Assembly (NCBI GenBank): GCA_905221605.1
Contig: CAJNDS010001968.1
Coordinates: 502,593 to 566,592 of the forward strand
DNA from: Symbiodinium natans
Taxonomy: Eukaryota > Sar > Dinophyceae > Suessiales > Symbiodiniaceae
Reading direction: 5' to 3'
Length of the DNA: 64,000 bases
Every line of letters starts with the position of its first letter. The stretch's first letter is position 1. Below the pieces are notes generated by a model. The model was not told where the DNA came from and did no database searches. It saw only the letters and a program-made list of their open reading frames with translations. Shown here one piece after another: positions 54,567 to 64,000 of this stretch. The position numbers and the translations under genes are program-made.

Positions 54567-55014
54567 GTAGAGCCCACAACACCATGAACCCCCCCCTATA
54601 GCCCCTAAATCAAAACTCAACGAATCCCCCCCCCCCCCCCCCCCCCACCAAACCCTCAACCCATTTCCTAAACCCTAAGCCCTAACCCTAAGCCCTAAAC
54701 ATCTCCAGTGACGATGTTGCTCACGGTTTCAGCTTGCTTTTTCTGGGGGGTTCAGGGTCTGATTAGGTGGACGGGAGGTGGTTTCCAGGACAGCTTCTGT
54801 CGGGGTTACCTAGACACATATGATTTTATTTATTTATTATTTATTGATTTTTATTTATAAAGTGTATATGATGTGAACTTATATAGAAGGAGTATATGTG
54901 TGTGTGTGTGTGCATATATCTATATATATATATATAGATCTATTTATATACATATATATATATATACATATACATATATGTATATTAGTATTTAGAGATG
55001 CAAGGAGTACACAG

Positions 55015-55110
55015 GCTTCTATCAGGCGTTCCGCAGAGGAACTCCTCTCCCGAAACCCGTCCTCATCTCCAGCATGCTCCGTAGGCTGGGAGAGCCTTGG
55101 CGGGGAGTAA
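55015..55110 (+). CDS. Exon-like island (ASIRRSAEELLSRNPSSSPA...)
   Basis: It follows GTACACAG and is open for 31 codons to TAA; a GTAGGC at 55081 could be a donor. Helix-like start then Ser/Pro. It sits between a (TA)n tract and a (GA)n tract. Confidence 0.38.
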   Translation, partial: ASIRRSAEELLSRNPSSSPACSVGWESLGGE

Positions 55111-55169
55111 AGAAAGAGCCGCAGAGAGAGAGAGAGAGAGAGAGAGAAACAGGGTTATTGGTTTACTGT

Positions 55170-55262
55170 AGGGTTTAGGGTTTAGGGTTTAGGGTTTAGG
55201 GTTTAGGGTTTAGGGTTTAGGGTTTAGGGTTTAGGGTTTAGGGTTTAGGGTTTAGGGTTTAG
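55170..55262. repeat. TTTAGGG array, about 13 perfect units
   Basis: Uninterrupted G-rich array. CCCTAAA units lie at 55583-55628, about 320 bp downstream, after a CT-rich tract at 55430-55502. Confidence 0.96.
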
Positions 55263-57204
55263 TCAGAGTTTAGTGGGTTTGAGACCCCTTGGTCTCAAGG
55301 TTGTAAAAGGGCTGCGCCCAAATCACCGACCCGCCTTTCCTCCCCTCCCCTCCCTTCCCATCCCACGAATCCTTGAAAGTCTCTCCTTCTCTCCTTTTGT
55401 CCCTCTTTTTGCCTCCCTCCTCTGTCTCTTCACTCTCTCTCTCTCCCTCTCTCTCTGTCTGCCTCGCTGGCTCTCTCTCTCTCTCTCTGTCTCTCTCTCG
55501 CGCTCGGTATCGGTTCAGGGACTTTGGGAGCTTGTGTCTGCCACAACTGAACCAACGGCCCTAAACTCCTAAACTCCTAAACTCCTAAACCCTAAACCCT
55601 AAACCCTAAACCCTAAACCCTAAACCCTTTTCGCCTCATGCTTTGCCAAGGCTGCTGCGGCATCATGTGAGCGGATAAATTTGCGGCTTTTCTGCACCCT
55701 GGCTTCTTCAGCCTAAACGGGTTTAGGGTTTAGGGTTTAGGGTTTAGGGTTTCGGGTTTACACCCTACAGCCAGGGATCTGCGAGGTTTGAGGGGCATTG
55801 AGGCTTTTGCCCTGATTCGGAGCCTCCAAATCCCTGGAGCTTAGGCAACTGTGATTTGGGGGTTCCCAAAATCAGGGTACCCCGAATATATCCCAAAGTA
55901 CTAGAATCCTTATTCTAGGAAGCCTCCCCAAAGGGTACCCATCAGGAGATGGATGGTAGGCCACAGTGATCCAACTTGCATTCTCTGAGGCTCTTCCTCC
56001 TCATGGCGTGGAATCTGAGGCTTTCTGCCCCACTGCGCCACGCCGCAAGACAATCTATCTTCAAGCCGATTAGACTTGCTAAAGCAGTGCAAAACTTCGA
56101 AACATCAAACTCATTTTCGGTAACCCCACCAGACGTGTCGTTAGACGTTAGGGTTTAGGGTGTGGTGTTTACGCTTCAGGCAGTAGGGTTTAGTAGATTC
56201 AGGCCCGTGAGGGGTTTAACAGTTGAGGAGTTCAGAAGGTAGGTTTTAAACCCTACTTAAACTTTAAGCCTCAAACCGTGTATACAAATCATTCTCAAAC
56301 CGATTGGAAAAGTCAGGACATGCCAACTTTTTGACTTTGGGCTACCTAAACTCTCTGCTCCAAACTCCAAGGGTTTGGATTTACCGTTTAGGGCTTCCGC
56401 GTGGAAGCGACACCAAGGGCTGTTCATGGCGGTCGAACGGTTTGGGCTCCAGGGTTTTGGGTGGTTCATTTGGAGGTTCATGAGTAGTTATGGTTATAAC
56501 CTACACCCCTAAACCCTAATTTCTAAACCCCAAACCCCAAACCCCAAACCCTAAACCTTGAACCCTAAGCCCTAAACCCTAAACCCCAAACCCTAAACCC
56601 TAAACCCTAAATCCTAAACCCCAAACCCTACTTCTAAGTACCCATGAACATTCAAGTAGGGCCCAGCTCCAGATGCAGTCGGAATCGGCGGTGTGGCTGC
56701 CTGCAGGGGATGTCTGCAAATGTCGGCGGGGACGTTTCGAGGCAGGGGAACAAAGAGCATTGCTGGACCTAAGCCCAAGCAGGAGCAGGAATCCCTCTTA
56801 TATCCCTAAACCCTAAACCCTAAACCCTTGTAAGGGGGCTTTAGGGCATTGGGCTCAAACACTCAGAGGTCTCTAGCGGCTGTTGGGCTTCCCCGTGGCT
56901 CGGAGTTTAGCCACCGGGGCACTTCCCCACAATAGGGGTCCCCCTTATATACCCGCCCGCAACCCAAAACAAACTTCCATATAAATGTATGGCATGTACT
57001 TTCCCTTGGGCTTGCTGATGGCAAAATTATGAAACAAACGCATGACATCATTCCAGGCCTCACTTCATGCAGAGCACCTGCCTGCGTCCCACGAGCTATT
57101 CAGTCCGTCTTCGTCTCACCCACACGTCTTGAGTTTACGACGAAGCGCAGCATGGGTCAGCGTGCCATCTAAGCCCTAAACCCTCTACGCCCGAAGAATT
57201 TATG
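55263..57204. other. CT-rich tract, arrays, MITE F with internal array, spacer
   Basis: TTTAGGG lies at 55719-55757. Positions 55780-56470 and 56660-57200 are mostly unique; small frames there are not convincing. A stretch at 55856-55935 vaguely resembles a family G end. Confidence 0.5.
56468..56656. mobile_element. MITE family F copy carrying a telomere-like array inside
   Basis: The termini (TTTGGAGGTTCATGAGTA and TACCCATGAACATTCAAG) are family F. Positions 56508-56630, between them, consist of CCCTAAA, CCCCAAA and CCCTAAG units, replacing the usual core. Confidence 0.8.
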
Positions 57205-57838
57205 TCTATAGGGATCGGAATAAGATGTTATAATCGTATTACCCTTTGGCCCCTTTTAATAAATATATTTTAATAACAACCCACAACCCTATTCCAAGTT
57301 TAAGGCTCTTATATGCATACATGTATATATGTATATATGTATATATGTGTATATGTATAGATGTATAGATGTATAGATGTATACATGTATACGTGTATAT
57401 ATGTAATGCAATGAAAGGAATGTAATGTAATGTAATGTAATGCAATGTAATGAAATGTAATGTAATGCATGTATGTATGCATGCATGTATGTATGTATGT
57501 ATGCATGCATGTATGTATGTATATGTGTATATGTGTATATATGTATGTACATATATGTATACGTATGCATTGCATACGTATACATATATTCACATACATA
57601 CATGTATGTATACATATACACATATATAATAGAAACATATATATATATATATGTATAAGTATAAATATGGCATAAAAATCATTTTATTACTACAAAGACT
57701 ATAAACATAAATTGTTAAAATAGAAATAAAATTGACAAATATACATAAATAACTAAATACATAAATCAATAGCTAAATAAAGAAATATATTTATATATAC
57801 ATATATGGTTATATATATATATATATATATATATATAA
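57205..57838. repeat. AT-rich microsatellite island
   Basis: About 630 bp of low GC: TATG/TATA tandem units, TAATG pentamers (57418-57465), ATGTATGC units (57466-57530), then AT-rich sequence and a final (TA)n tract. Many short frames rich in Tyr, Ile, Met and His come from these repeats. Confidence 0.9.
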
Positions 57839-57840
57839 TC

Positions 57841-57930
57841 GCCAAACGCCGTGGCAAACGCGCGCGACTGGCCGAAGAGCGCCTTCGCGAGCATCGGTGC
57901 CTATTTGCCAGAGCCCACGAGGTCCTCCCT
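57841..57930 (+). CDS. Exon-like island, basic coiled coil (KRARLAEERLREHRCLFARA)
   Basis: It starts at the end of the (TA)n tract and runs open into a CCCTAAA array, with strong G/C-ending codons and an Arg/Glu/Leu helix pattern. The contrast with the AT-rich sequence just upstream is abrupt. Confidence 0.42.
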
Positions 57931-60814
57931 AAACCCTAAACCCTGAACCCTAAACCCTAAACCCTAAACCCTAAACCCTAAACCCTAAACCCTAAACTCT
58001 AACCCTAAACCCTAAACCCTAAACCCTAAACCCTAGCCCTAAACCCTAAACCCTAAACCCTTAACCCTGTTGTCCACCGAGCACAACATACGGCCGAGGG
58101 CTCTTCGGAATTTAAGTGAACCACCCAGCGTACCCTAATTAAGCCCGAGGTTCAGGGTTTAGGGTTTAGGGCCCTTACACACAATTGAGAAATATCGCCT
58201 TCCTTTATTCCTTGTATCATCTCCACGGGATATTCATACATTGCTTCCCTTTCAAGGGGCTGTTTTCCTGATCAAGCGCGGAGCTGGAGCACTCCGTGAC
58301 AGTACCACCCCTCCCCCCCCTCCCCCGCACCTTCCGAGAACCCTAGGAGACCGAGAGAGGCCTTGGTGAACTACAAAAACCCGCAACCCTAAACCCTAAA
58401 CCCTAAACCCTAGCCCTAAACCCTAAACAAGGAAGCCCCCTAAACCCTGGCCCCCGGGAGACGAGAGGCCGGAATAGTTGCCAATATTTTTGCCAACAAC
58501 AAAAGTTCCCTGTGCCAAAACATCCTCTCTAAGTCGAAGGGTAGATACATGGTGCCTTAGTATGGTCTCTTACCTTCTTTATATGGTTCGTATAGAAGTG
58601 GTAGAAAAGGAACCCTAAGACTAAGAATCAGGCCATCAACCTTAAACCCCCGAAACTCCTTGAGGCCTCATTCAAAACGACTGTAAGCCCTAAACCCCTA
58701 ACCCTAATTGAAGCCTTATAAGCCCTGAGCCCTAATTCTAGACCTATATGAAATAGGGTTTATACGCATTACTGGTATTGGTGAGAGTACTTGGGTTTCC
58801 TGGAAATATTGGTGAGTGTACGTACTTGGGTGTGACTTTGGGGATACTAGCAAACAAACCTTATCGCCTAAACCTCCCAAACCCTAGTCAAGACCTGATG
58901 ACCCAAACCCCCCTACACGACCTCTTACCTTGTAAACCCTAAATACGCCTACAGATCATGCCCTGATCTCACTTATCATAAGTAAGGTACCTTAAAACCG
59001 AAAACCTAAACCAGTAGTAGGCCCATATGAAAACGATATTGGGGTCCTATTTATACGGGGATCGTACTATGTGGGGAAAGGTTCTATAATAGGGGTGCCT
59101 GATTATCGTAAACCCTAAACCCTAAACCCGAAATCCTTAGTATGCCCATAGATCATGCAGGACTCAGTGGGGGCAGGTTCCCCCTCGTCCCCGGCAAACA
59201 GCCGGCGGGACACCAATCGGACCACGAATCGAAGTCGGGTTTCAGGGTTTACGGCGTATAAAGGAGGGTTTAGGGTTTGGGGTTTAGGGTTTAGGGTTTA
59301 GGGCTAGGGTCTAGGGTCTAGGGTCTAGGGTCTAGGGTCTAGGGTCTAGGGTCTAGGGTTTAGGGTTTAGGGTTTAGGGCTTAGGGCTTAGGGTTTAGGG
59401 TTTAGGGTTTAGGGTTTAGTGGCTGGGGGTTTGGGGTTTCGGGTTTATGTGTTAGAGCCTGGGATGTAGCTGTTATGGCTTAAGGTGTAGAGTTCAGGCT
59501 TTACGATCTAGAGCTTGTAGGTTTGGGGTTTAGGGCTTTATTTAGGCTTTAGAGCTTGCCAGTCCAGGGTCCAAATGCCCTAAACCCTAAACCCTAAACC
59601 CTAAACCCTAAAGCCTAAACCCTAAACCCTAAACCCTAAACCCTAGGTGAGTCATCGTGCGGGTCAGACGATGGTCTTCAATTGCGCAGTCGTGTTTGAA
59701 GGTTTAGGCTTTGGGGTTAAGGGCTTCAAAGGTGGCTAGTAGGGCTTAAAGGTGCTTAGGGTTTAGGGTTTAGGCTTTAGGGTTTAGGGCTTTAAAGAGG
59801 GTTAGTAGGGTGTAAAGGTGGTTAGGGTTCAGCGTTTAGGGTTTAGGGTTTGGGGTTTAGGGTTTAGGGTTCAGGGCTTTATAGGTGGCTAGTAGGGCTG
59901 AACTGTGCTAAGGGTTTAGGGTTCGGTGTTCTTGGGTTTAGGGCTTTGGGTGCATCCTAATCTCAGCTCTCTACCTTAGGAACAAATGCGTTGAGGGCTA
60001 TGTGCACATGAGGCGCCAGGGTTTGCGAGGGGTTAGGGTGCAGGGTCGCTGGTTTTAAGGCTTCTTGTGGTCGACCTGCAACAAGCCAGCGCGCGGCATG
60101 GCATAGAATGGGGAGACCGCAAAATTGCGGCTCTCCGTGGCAAGCGAAGCGTTTACAGTGGGACATCGCGGATCAAAATGCACGCGCCGTCGAATCTAAC
60201 CGGTGCACATCCGAAGCCCAGGCCACTGAACCCTAAACCCTAAACCCGAGACCCTAAACCCCGAGAAGCGCTGTAGAAGAGGTCCTACGACTCGACATGT
60301 CTAGCCTTAGGGTGGTTGGCTTGGGGCGGGTGTGCGAGCGGCTTGGGGTCTAGGGTTTAGGGTTTAGGGTTTCGGGCTTTTGGGCTCCCTTAGCTTTCAG
60401 CAGCGCATATTCTCATCTTAGGGTTTAAGTTTAGGGTTAAGGGTAGTTTAGGGTTTAACGTTTGAGCGTTTAGGGTTTACAGGGTTTAGGGCTTCCTTCA
60501 TCAGTGTGTTTTCTTGCGGGGGAGGCGATCGAAATAGTAGGGCCTTTTTTGGTAGGTATCCATCAGAATACATGAACAGACCCAAAGAGGACCGCTTCTG
60601 AGCAACCGCGTCCTAAGCATGTGTAATTTGAATGTGTACTTGCGCGGTTTATGGTTTAGAGCTTAAGGGAACTTGCCAGCATCACGCGGCCCTTTCACGG
60701 TCTCCTGCAAAGGGCCCTCCCCCCACCCTCCCCACCCTCCTCCACCGAACTTTCTGCATCCCCAAACCAAAGATCTGGACCCTAACTCTACACCTTGCGG
60801 CACTGCTGGTACTG
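57931..60814. other. Long telomere-like arrays with variants, MITE I copy, spacer
   Basis: CCCTAAA lies at 57929-58075 and 58386-58430. TTTAGGG at 59268-59420 includes about eight TAGGGTC units (59303-59357). CCCTAAA lies at 59579-59646. Positions 59700-59900 hold an imperfect repeat of GGTTAGTAGGG with GCTTTA words. No gene recognised. Confidence 0.55.
58748..58866. mobile_element. MITE family I copy 2, diverged
   Basis: ATGAAATAGGGTTTATA at the left and the internal TTGGTGAG words with GTGTGACTTTGGGGATAC match the copy at 23131-23250. The right terminus is degraded. Confidence 0.6.
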
Positions 60815-60968
60815 CTCTAAGGGCTAGTTTCATGGGCCCTTCATGTGGTCCTTTACCCTTTTTGAAGGTTTCTGATATATGGGTTGGGTTGTTTGGGGTG
60901 CATAAGGGCTTTTTAAGGGCTCACCTTGTAAGGGCCCGTAATAAAGGACCATGAAACCACCCTTAGAA
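60815..60968. mobile_element. MITE family J, complete copy
   Basis: CTAAGGGCTAGTTTCATGGG at the left and CCATGAAACCACCCTTAG at the right, 154 bp. Single ends or decayed copies of this family appear at 43789-43849, 45555, 48434 and 58539. Confidence 0.75.
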
Positions 60969-61169
60969 CTGCGGTGAGGCGACTGGACCACCACACAGAC
61001 GCCGAAGAACTCTGTGCTGAGGGCCAAGTGTACCTGCAAACCCCCAAGACCCGCTTCACAAGGGCTTACTTAGTAGGGTTTAGGGTTTAGGGTTTAGGGT
61101 TTAGGGTTTAGGGTTGTGGGTTTAGGGTATAAGGTTTAGGGTTTAGGGTTCAGGCCACCCTTACCCATT

Positions 61170-61263
61170 CTTGGAGGTTCATGGGCACTTATAAGTAGGG
61201 CTCGAAGTGGGGTAACTGTAGGGTAAGTATAACCCTACTTATAAGTACCCCGACACATCCAAG
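61170..61263. mobile_element. MITE family F copy
   Basis: CTTGGAGGTTCATGGGCACT at the left, GTACCCCGACACATCCAAG at the right, with TATAAGTAGGG and CCCTACTTATA inside, also inverted. Confidence 0.8.
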
Positions 61264-62247
61264 TAGTGTGCCTTGTTATGGCTACTCTTGGGCTATGCAG
61301 CTATGCAGAGAGCTGCTCAGGGTTCCCTCAAGAGCGGGTTCGGTACCCAATGCAAGAAACGATGCGGGCACCCTTTGTTTGTCCCTAGTTGCACCCTAAA
61401 CCCCAAACCCCAAACCCTAAACCCTGGTTGCAGTAAGGGTCTCGTAAAGGGACCTCGGGGGGGGGGGGGGGGGGGCAGGGGTTTGGGGCAGTCAATGGCT
61501 GCAGGGAATGACGAGATGACGGGTTTAGGAGCTGTTAGGTTTAGGGTTTAGGGTTCAGGTTTTTGAGTTTAGGGTTTAGGGTTTGGAGTTTCGGGTTTGG
61601 GGTTTAGAGTTAAGGGTCAGGGTGGTTTAGGGTTTCGGGTTTGGGGTTTAGGGTAAGGACGGTTTAGGGAGCAACCCCCATTTTGGGGAAACGACTATGT
61701 ACAATTTTCACTCACAACCCACGACCCCGACACCTGCACACCCTAAGAACATCGGTCAAGGAATTTGAGCTTGCTCCTCGAAGAGGACCGAGTGTGTCAC
61801 GAAATCGGAGATCCAAGGTGTCTTGCTGGGGTTTGATGTTCCAGACCCTAAACCCTCAACCCTAAACCCTAAACCCTAAGCCCTAAACCCTAAACCCTAA
61901 ACCCTTTTGTATAGGGTCCATGTTTTAGGCCTTCAAGTTCCGAGAGTCCAGCCCAATAGCCGTTCGTCAAGAAATGCACCTTGAACTACATAGTGCAGGG
62001 TTTAGGGTTTAGGGTTTAGGGTCTAGGGTTTAGGGTTTAGGGTTTAGGGTTTAGGGTTTAGGGTTTAGGGTCCCTACTATGCCTTGGGTGCACTTTCTCT
62101 GAAATCCCAGCTACTTGGCTTCTCCGGCAAGTCATCTTCTGAAGGAAGGGCCAGAAAAAGTCTCTGAGCAGCGCACAGGCACCGCCCCTGTCCCTAACCC
62201 AAAGGCCCTGATCCCTCATCCCAACCAGGTCCGGTACTCACTTATAA

Positions 62248-62353
62248 GGGGGTTGCCGAAAAAAGGGGTGCCCCTTTTTGGGGCTTCCGTTTAATCGGGA
62301 TTCGATTCTATTTGTGCTATAAATTCGGGGTACCCCTTTCTGGGAAATACCCA
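62248..62353. mobile_element. MITE family G copy
   Basis: GGGGGTTGCCGAAAAAAGGG at the left and GGGTACCCCTTTCTGGGAA at the right, diverged inverted ends around an AT-rich core. Confidence 0.6.
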
Positions 62354-62691
62354 TAAAGTCCAGGATTCAGCATTGACAGACGGCAGGCGCAATGTACAGC
62401 AGAATTGGGCCTTCAGGGTTCCGGGAGCTCTGAGTTCCAATGCTCTCGGAACCCTCGACCCTAAACCCTAAACCCTAAACCCTAAACCCTAAACCCCTAC
62501 AAAGCCCCAAGCTCGAAGCCCGAAGCCCCAAGCGCTATGCCCTAAGCCCTAAGCCCTAAGCCCTAAGCCTCTAAGCCTAAAGCCCGAAGCCCTAAAACCT
62601 GGGCGCGAACATGGGCTCAGCTGGGTACCCCGCTTGTGGAGGGGACTGGGCGTCTCCTTTAGGCTTATAAGTAGCCCTAAAGCAGGTTATA

Positions 62692-62803
62692 AGGGGGTTT
62701 CCGAAATAGGTGTCGGCTTTAGGGTTTAGGGTTTTGGGTTTAGGGTTTAGGGTTTAGGGGTCCCTTTTCGCGGATTTCTATTCTACTTGGGGTATATACC
62801 CAT
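62692..62803. mobile_element. MITE family G left end fused to a TTTAGGG array
   Basis: TATAAGGGGGTTTCCGAAAT is a family G left end, but after about 25 bp the element gives way to TTTAGGG units (62717-62758). The sequence after them has no matching right end. Confidence 0.5.
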
Positions 62804-63300
62804 GTCCACTCACGATCGTCTTCAGGATGGTTCTACGGCCCAAGTTAGACGATCGTCGCTTTCTCCCGCCCCCCCCTCCCCCACGTCACGCGTCACGTGG
62901 GCAGCCTGCTACTCGGCGACTCCAATATCCCTCGTTGGGCTTACGAACCCCTAAACCCTAAACCCTAACCCTAAACCCTACACCCTAAACCCTAAACCCT
63001 AAACCCTAAACCCTTCAAACGCTAAGCCCGGAATGGCAGCAGGGTGCCGGGCCTCCTGATAAAGTGTGTAAGTGCACCCAGCTGTTCCTAGAAAAATAAG
63101 AAACTACACAGAGAAGTACATGAATGCATACATATGTAAACAATGAATGAATAAATAAATAAATAGACTTTAATCAAATAGATAAATATAAAGATGAATG
63201 TAAATAAATAAATATATATATATATGTATACACATTCTACATAAGCAAAACTCAAGCAAGCCCTTGTCCCTCTAAACCCCAACCTCTTCCCTTAGGCAGC

Positions 63301-63399
63301 ATGAAATCGATTCATTTGCCGCCCCTCGCCGCTTGGCTCAGCGTGCAAGCCGGACTCATTCAGGGGCCGTCCAGCGTCATGGCGACGGCGCGGTACCCA
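63301..63399 (+). CDS. Exon-like or first-exon island (MKSIHLPPLAAWLSVQAGLI...)
   Basis: An ATG starts a 33-codon GC-rich frame with a hydrophobic, signal-like stretch (LPPLAAWLSVQAGLI). It then runs into degenerate CCCTAAA. It could be the first exon of a secreted or membrane protein; chance is possible. Confidence 0.35.
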
Positions 63400-63490
63400 G
63401 ACCCTAAACACTCAAACCTAAACTCGGAACCCGAAACCCGAAACCCTAGACCCTAAACCCTAAACCCTAAACCCTAAACCCTAAACCCTA

Positions 63491-63595
63491 GCGGAGAGAG
63501 CAGACCGAGCTCGTCTACATGGTTGGTTGAGGAGGGAGGTTGCGTCTGAGTTTCACCTCTCGAGGGCGGGTGCGCAAGAAAGCTATAGCTACTTT
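63491..63595 (+). CDS. Exon-like island (AERADRARLHGWLRREVASE...)
   Basis: It begins right after six CCCTAAA units and is open for 35 codons into a TTTAGGG array. Strong Arg/Glu helix pattern and G/C-ending codons. Confidence 0.4.
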
Positions 63596-64000
63596 GGGTT
63601 TAGGGTTTAGGGTTTAGGGTTTAGGATTTAGGGTTTCAAGGTTCAACGCTTTGTGGGGTGTCGTCTCTCTTTTGTTTGCTTTTGTGCGCCTGCGTGTGCG
63701 CAACCAGAGATGTACCACTAGTGGCCTCGGGCCAAGTTCCCATCCCTCATGTCAGAAGCAGGGTGATGGTACACATTTCAGAAGCGCTGAACATTAGTGG
63801 AAACTTGATTGTAACCCCCCTAAACTGAACCCTAAACCCTGAACCCTAAACCCTAAACCCTCAAAAGGCCTAAACCCTGAACCCTAAACCCTAAACCCTA
63901 AACCCTTAAAAGGCAACAGGCTGAGTTGGCTTTCCAGCAGGGACCTCTTGTGCAATGGGCCTCTAGTCCAGCCATTGAAAGGACCTTTATGAAGGCCCCC
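63596..64000. other. Arrays and spacer to window end
   Basis: TTTAGGG lies at 63598-63636 and mixed CCCTGAA/CCCTAAA at 63823-63905. No gene recognised in the remainder. Confidence 0.55.

Larger units (their letters stand above)
53126..55014. other. Long telomere-like array, two MITE F copies, spacer
   Basis: CCCTAAA with variants lies at 53284-53451, including about 16 perfect units. TTTAGGG lies at 53577-53614. CCCTAGA variant units lie at 54115-54147, and a C run at 54626-54646. A possible exon at 54352-54423 (ELPVLWEVEAFKSRSGALAS) is weak. (TA)n-rich sequence fills 54825-54990. Confidence 0.5.
60969..63300. other. Arrays, MITE F and G copies, spacer
   Basis: TTTAGGG lies at 61078-61152 and 61996-62069, CCCTAAA at 61845-61906 and 62458-62495, the variant CCCTAAG at 62535-62570, and CCCTAAA at 62950-63014. 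A G run lies at about 61457-61476. AT-rich AATA units lie at 63140-63232. No gene recognised. Confidence 0.55.

Noticed and set aside
57239..57675. Several Tyr/Ile/Met/His-rich frames
   Set aside because: Products of TATG and TA microsatellites in an AT-rich island.

Overview
The window reads as nuclear DNA of a dinoflagellate, most likely of the symbiodiniacean/suessialean kind. The reasons are: (1) long, GC-rich, intronless reading frames at the left edge, in a style familiar from dinoflagellate retroposed genes; (2) a broken ubiquitin-like plus ankyrin-repeat gene copy of a type abundant in Symbiodiniaceae; (3) an extreme density of interstitial copies of the 7-mer TTTAGGG/CCCTAAA, the telomere unit used by dinoflagellates and by many plants. 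I see no prokaryotic operons, rRNA genes, CRISPR arrays or convincing tRNA genes. The assignment is inference from the sequence, without a database search.

Layout. Positions 1-3498 hold one long coding unit on the + strand. It is open at the window edge and has a frame change near 1924-2010. The first part carries a complete Tpt1/KptA-like RNA 2'-phosphotransferase fold signature plus a Cys-rich zinc ribbon. The second part is an unrecognised domain with a Pro-rich tail. From about 3.85 kb to the right end, the sequence is a mosaic of three things: telomere-like arrays in both orientations every few hundred bases, many with locally homogenised variant units of 7, 8 or 9 bp; small terminal-inverted-repeat elements (MITE-like) in about ten families, five copies of one of them flanked by TA (exactly in four); and short GC-rich islands of 50-150 bp. 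Many islands are open in a + strand frame, use G/C-ending codons, and follow a CAG or sit next to a GT that could be splice sites. I annotate the better islands as low-confidence exon fragments. I cannot prove they are spliced or belong to one gene.

Other landmarks: an ankyrin retro-pseudogene at 11084-12153, with two deletions whose lengths I can explain; a (CAG)n tract near 7.1 kb; a roughly 400-bp (ACT)n/(AGT)n tract near 19.8 kb that switches strand; a 34-bp G/T minisatellite at 30.5 kb; a broken gene remnant at 52.8-53.1 kb; and an AT-rich microsatellite island at 57.2-57.84 kb.

Working together: apart from the first coding unit there is no evident pathway. The window is best read as repeat-saturated intergenic or intronic dinoflagellate DNA in which telomere-like repeats, MITEs and exon-sized islands are interleaved. 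Several nested arrangements give a relative order of events: a MITE inserted into telomere-like repeat, and telomere-like repeat inside or replacing parts of MITEs.
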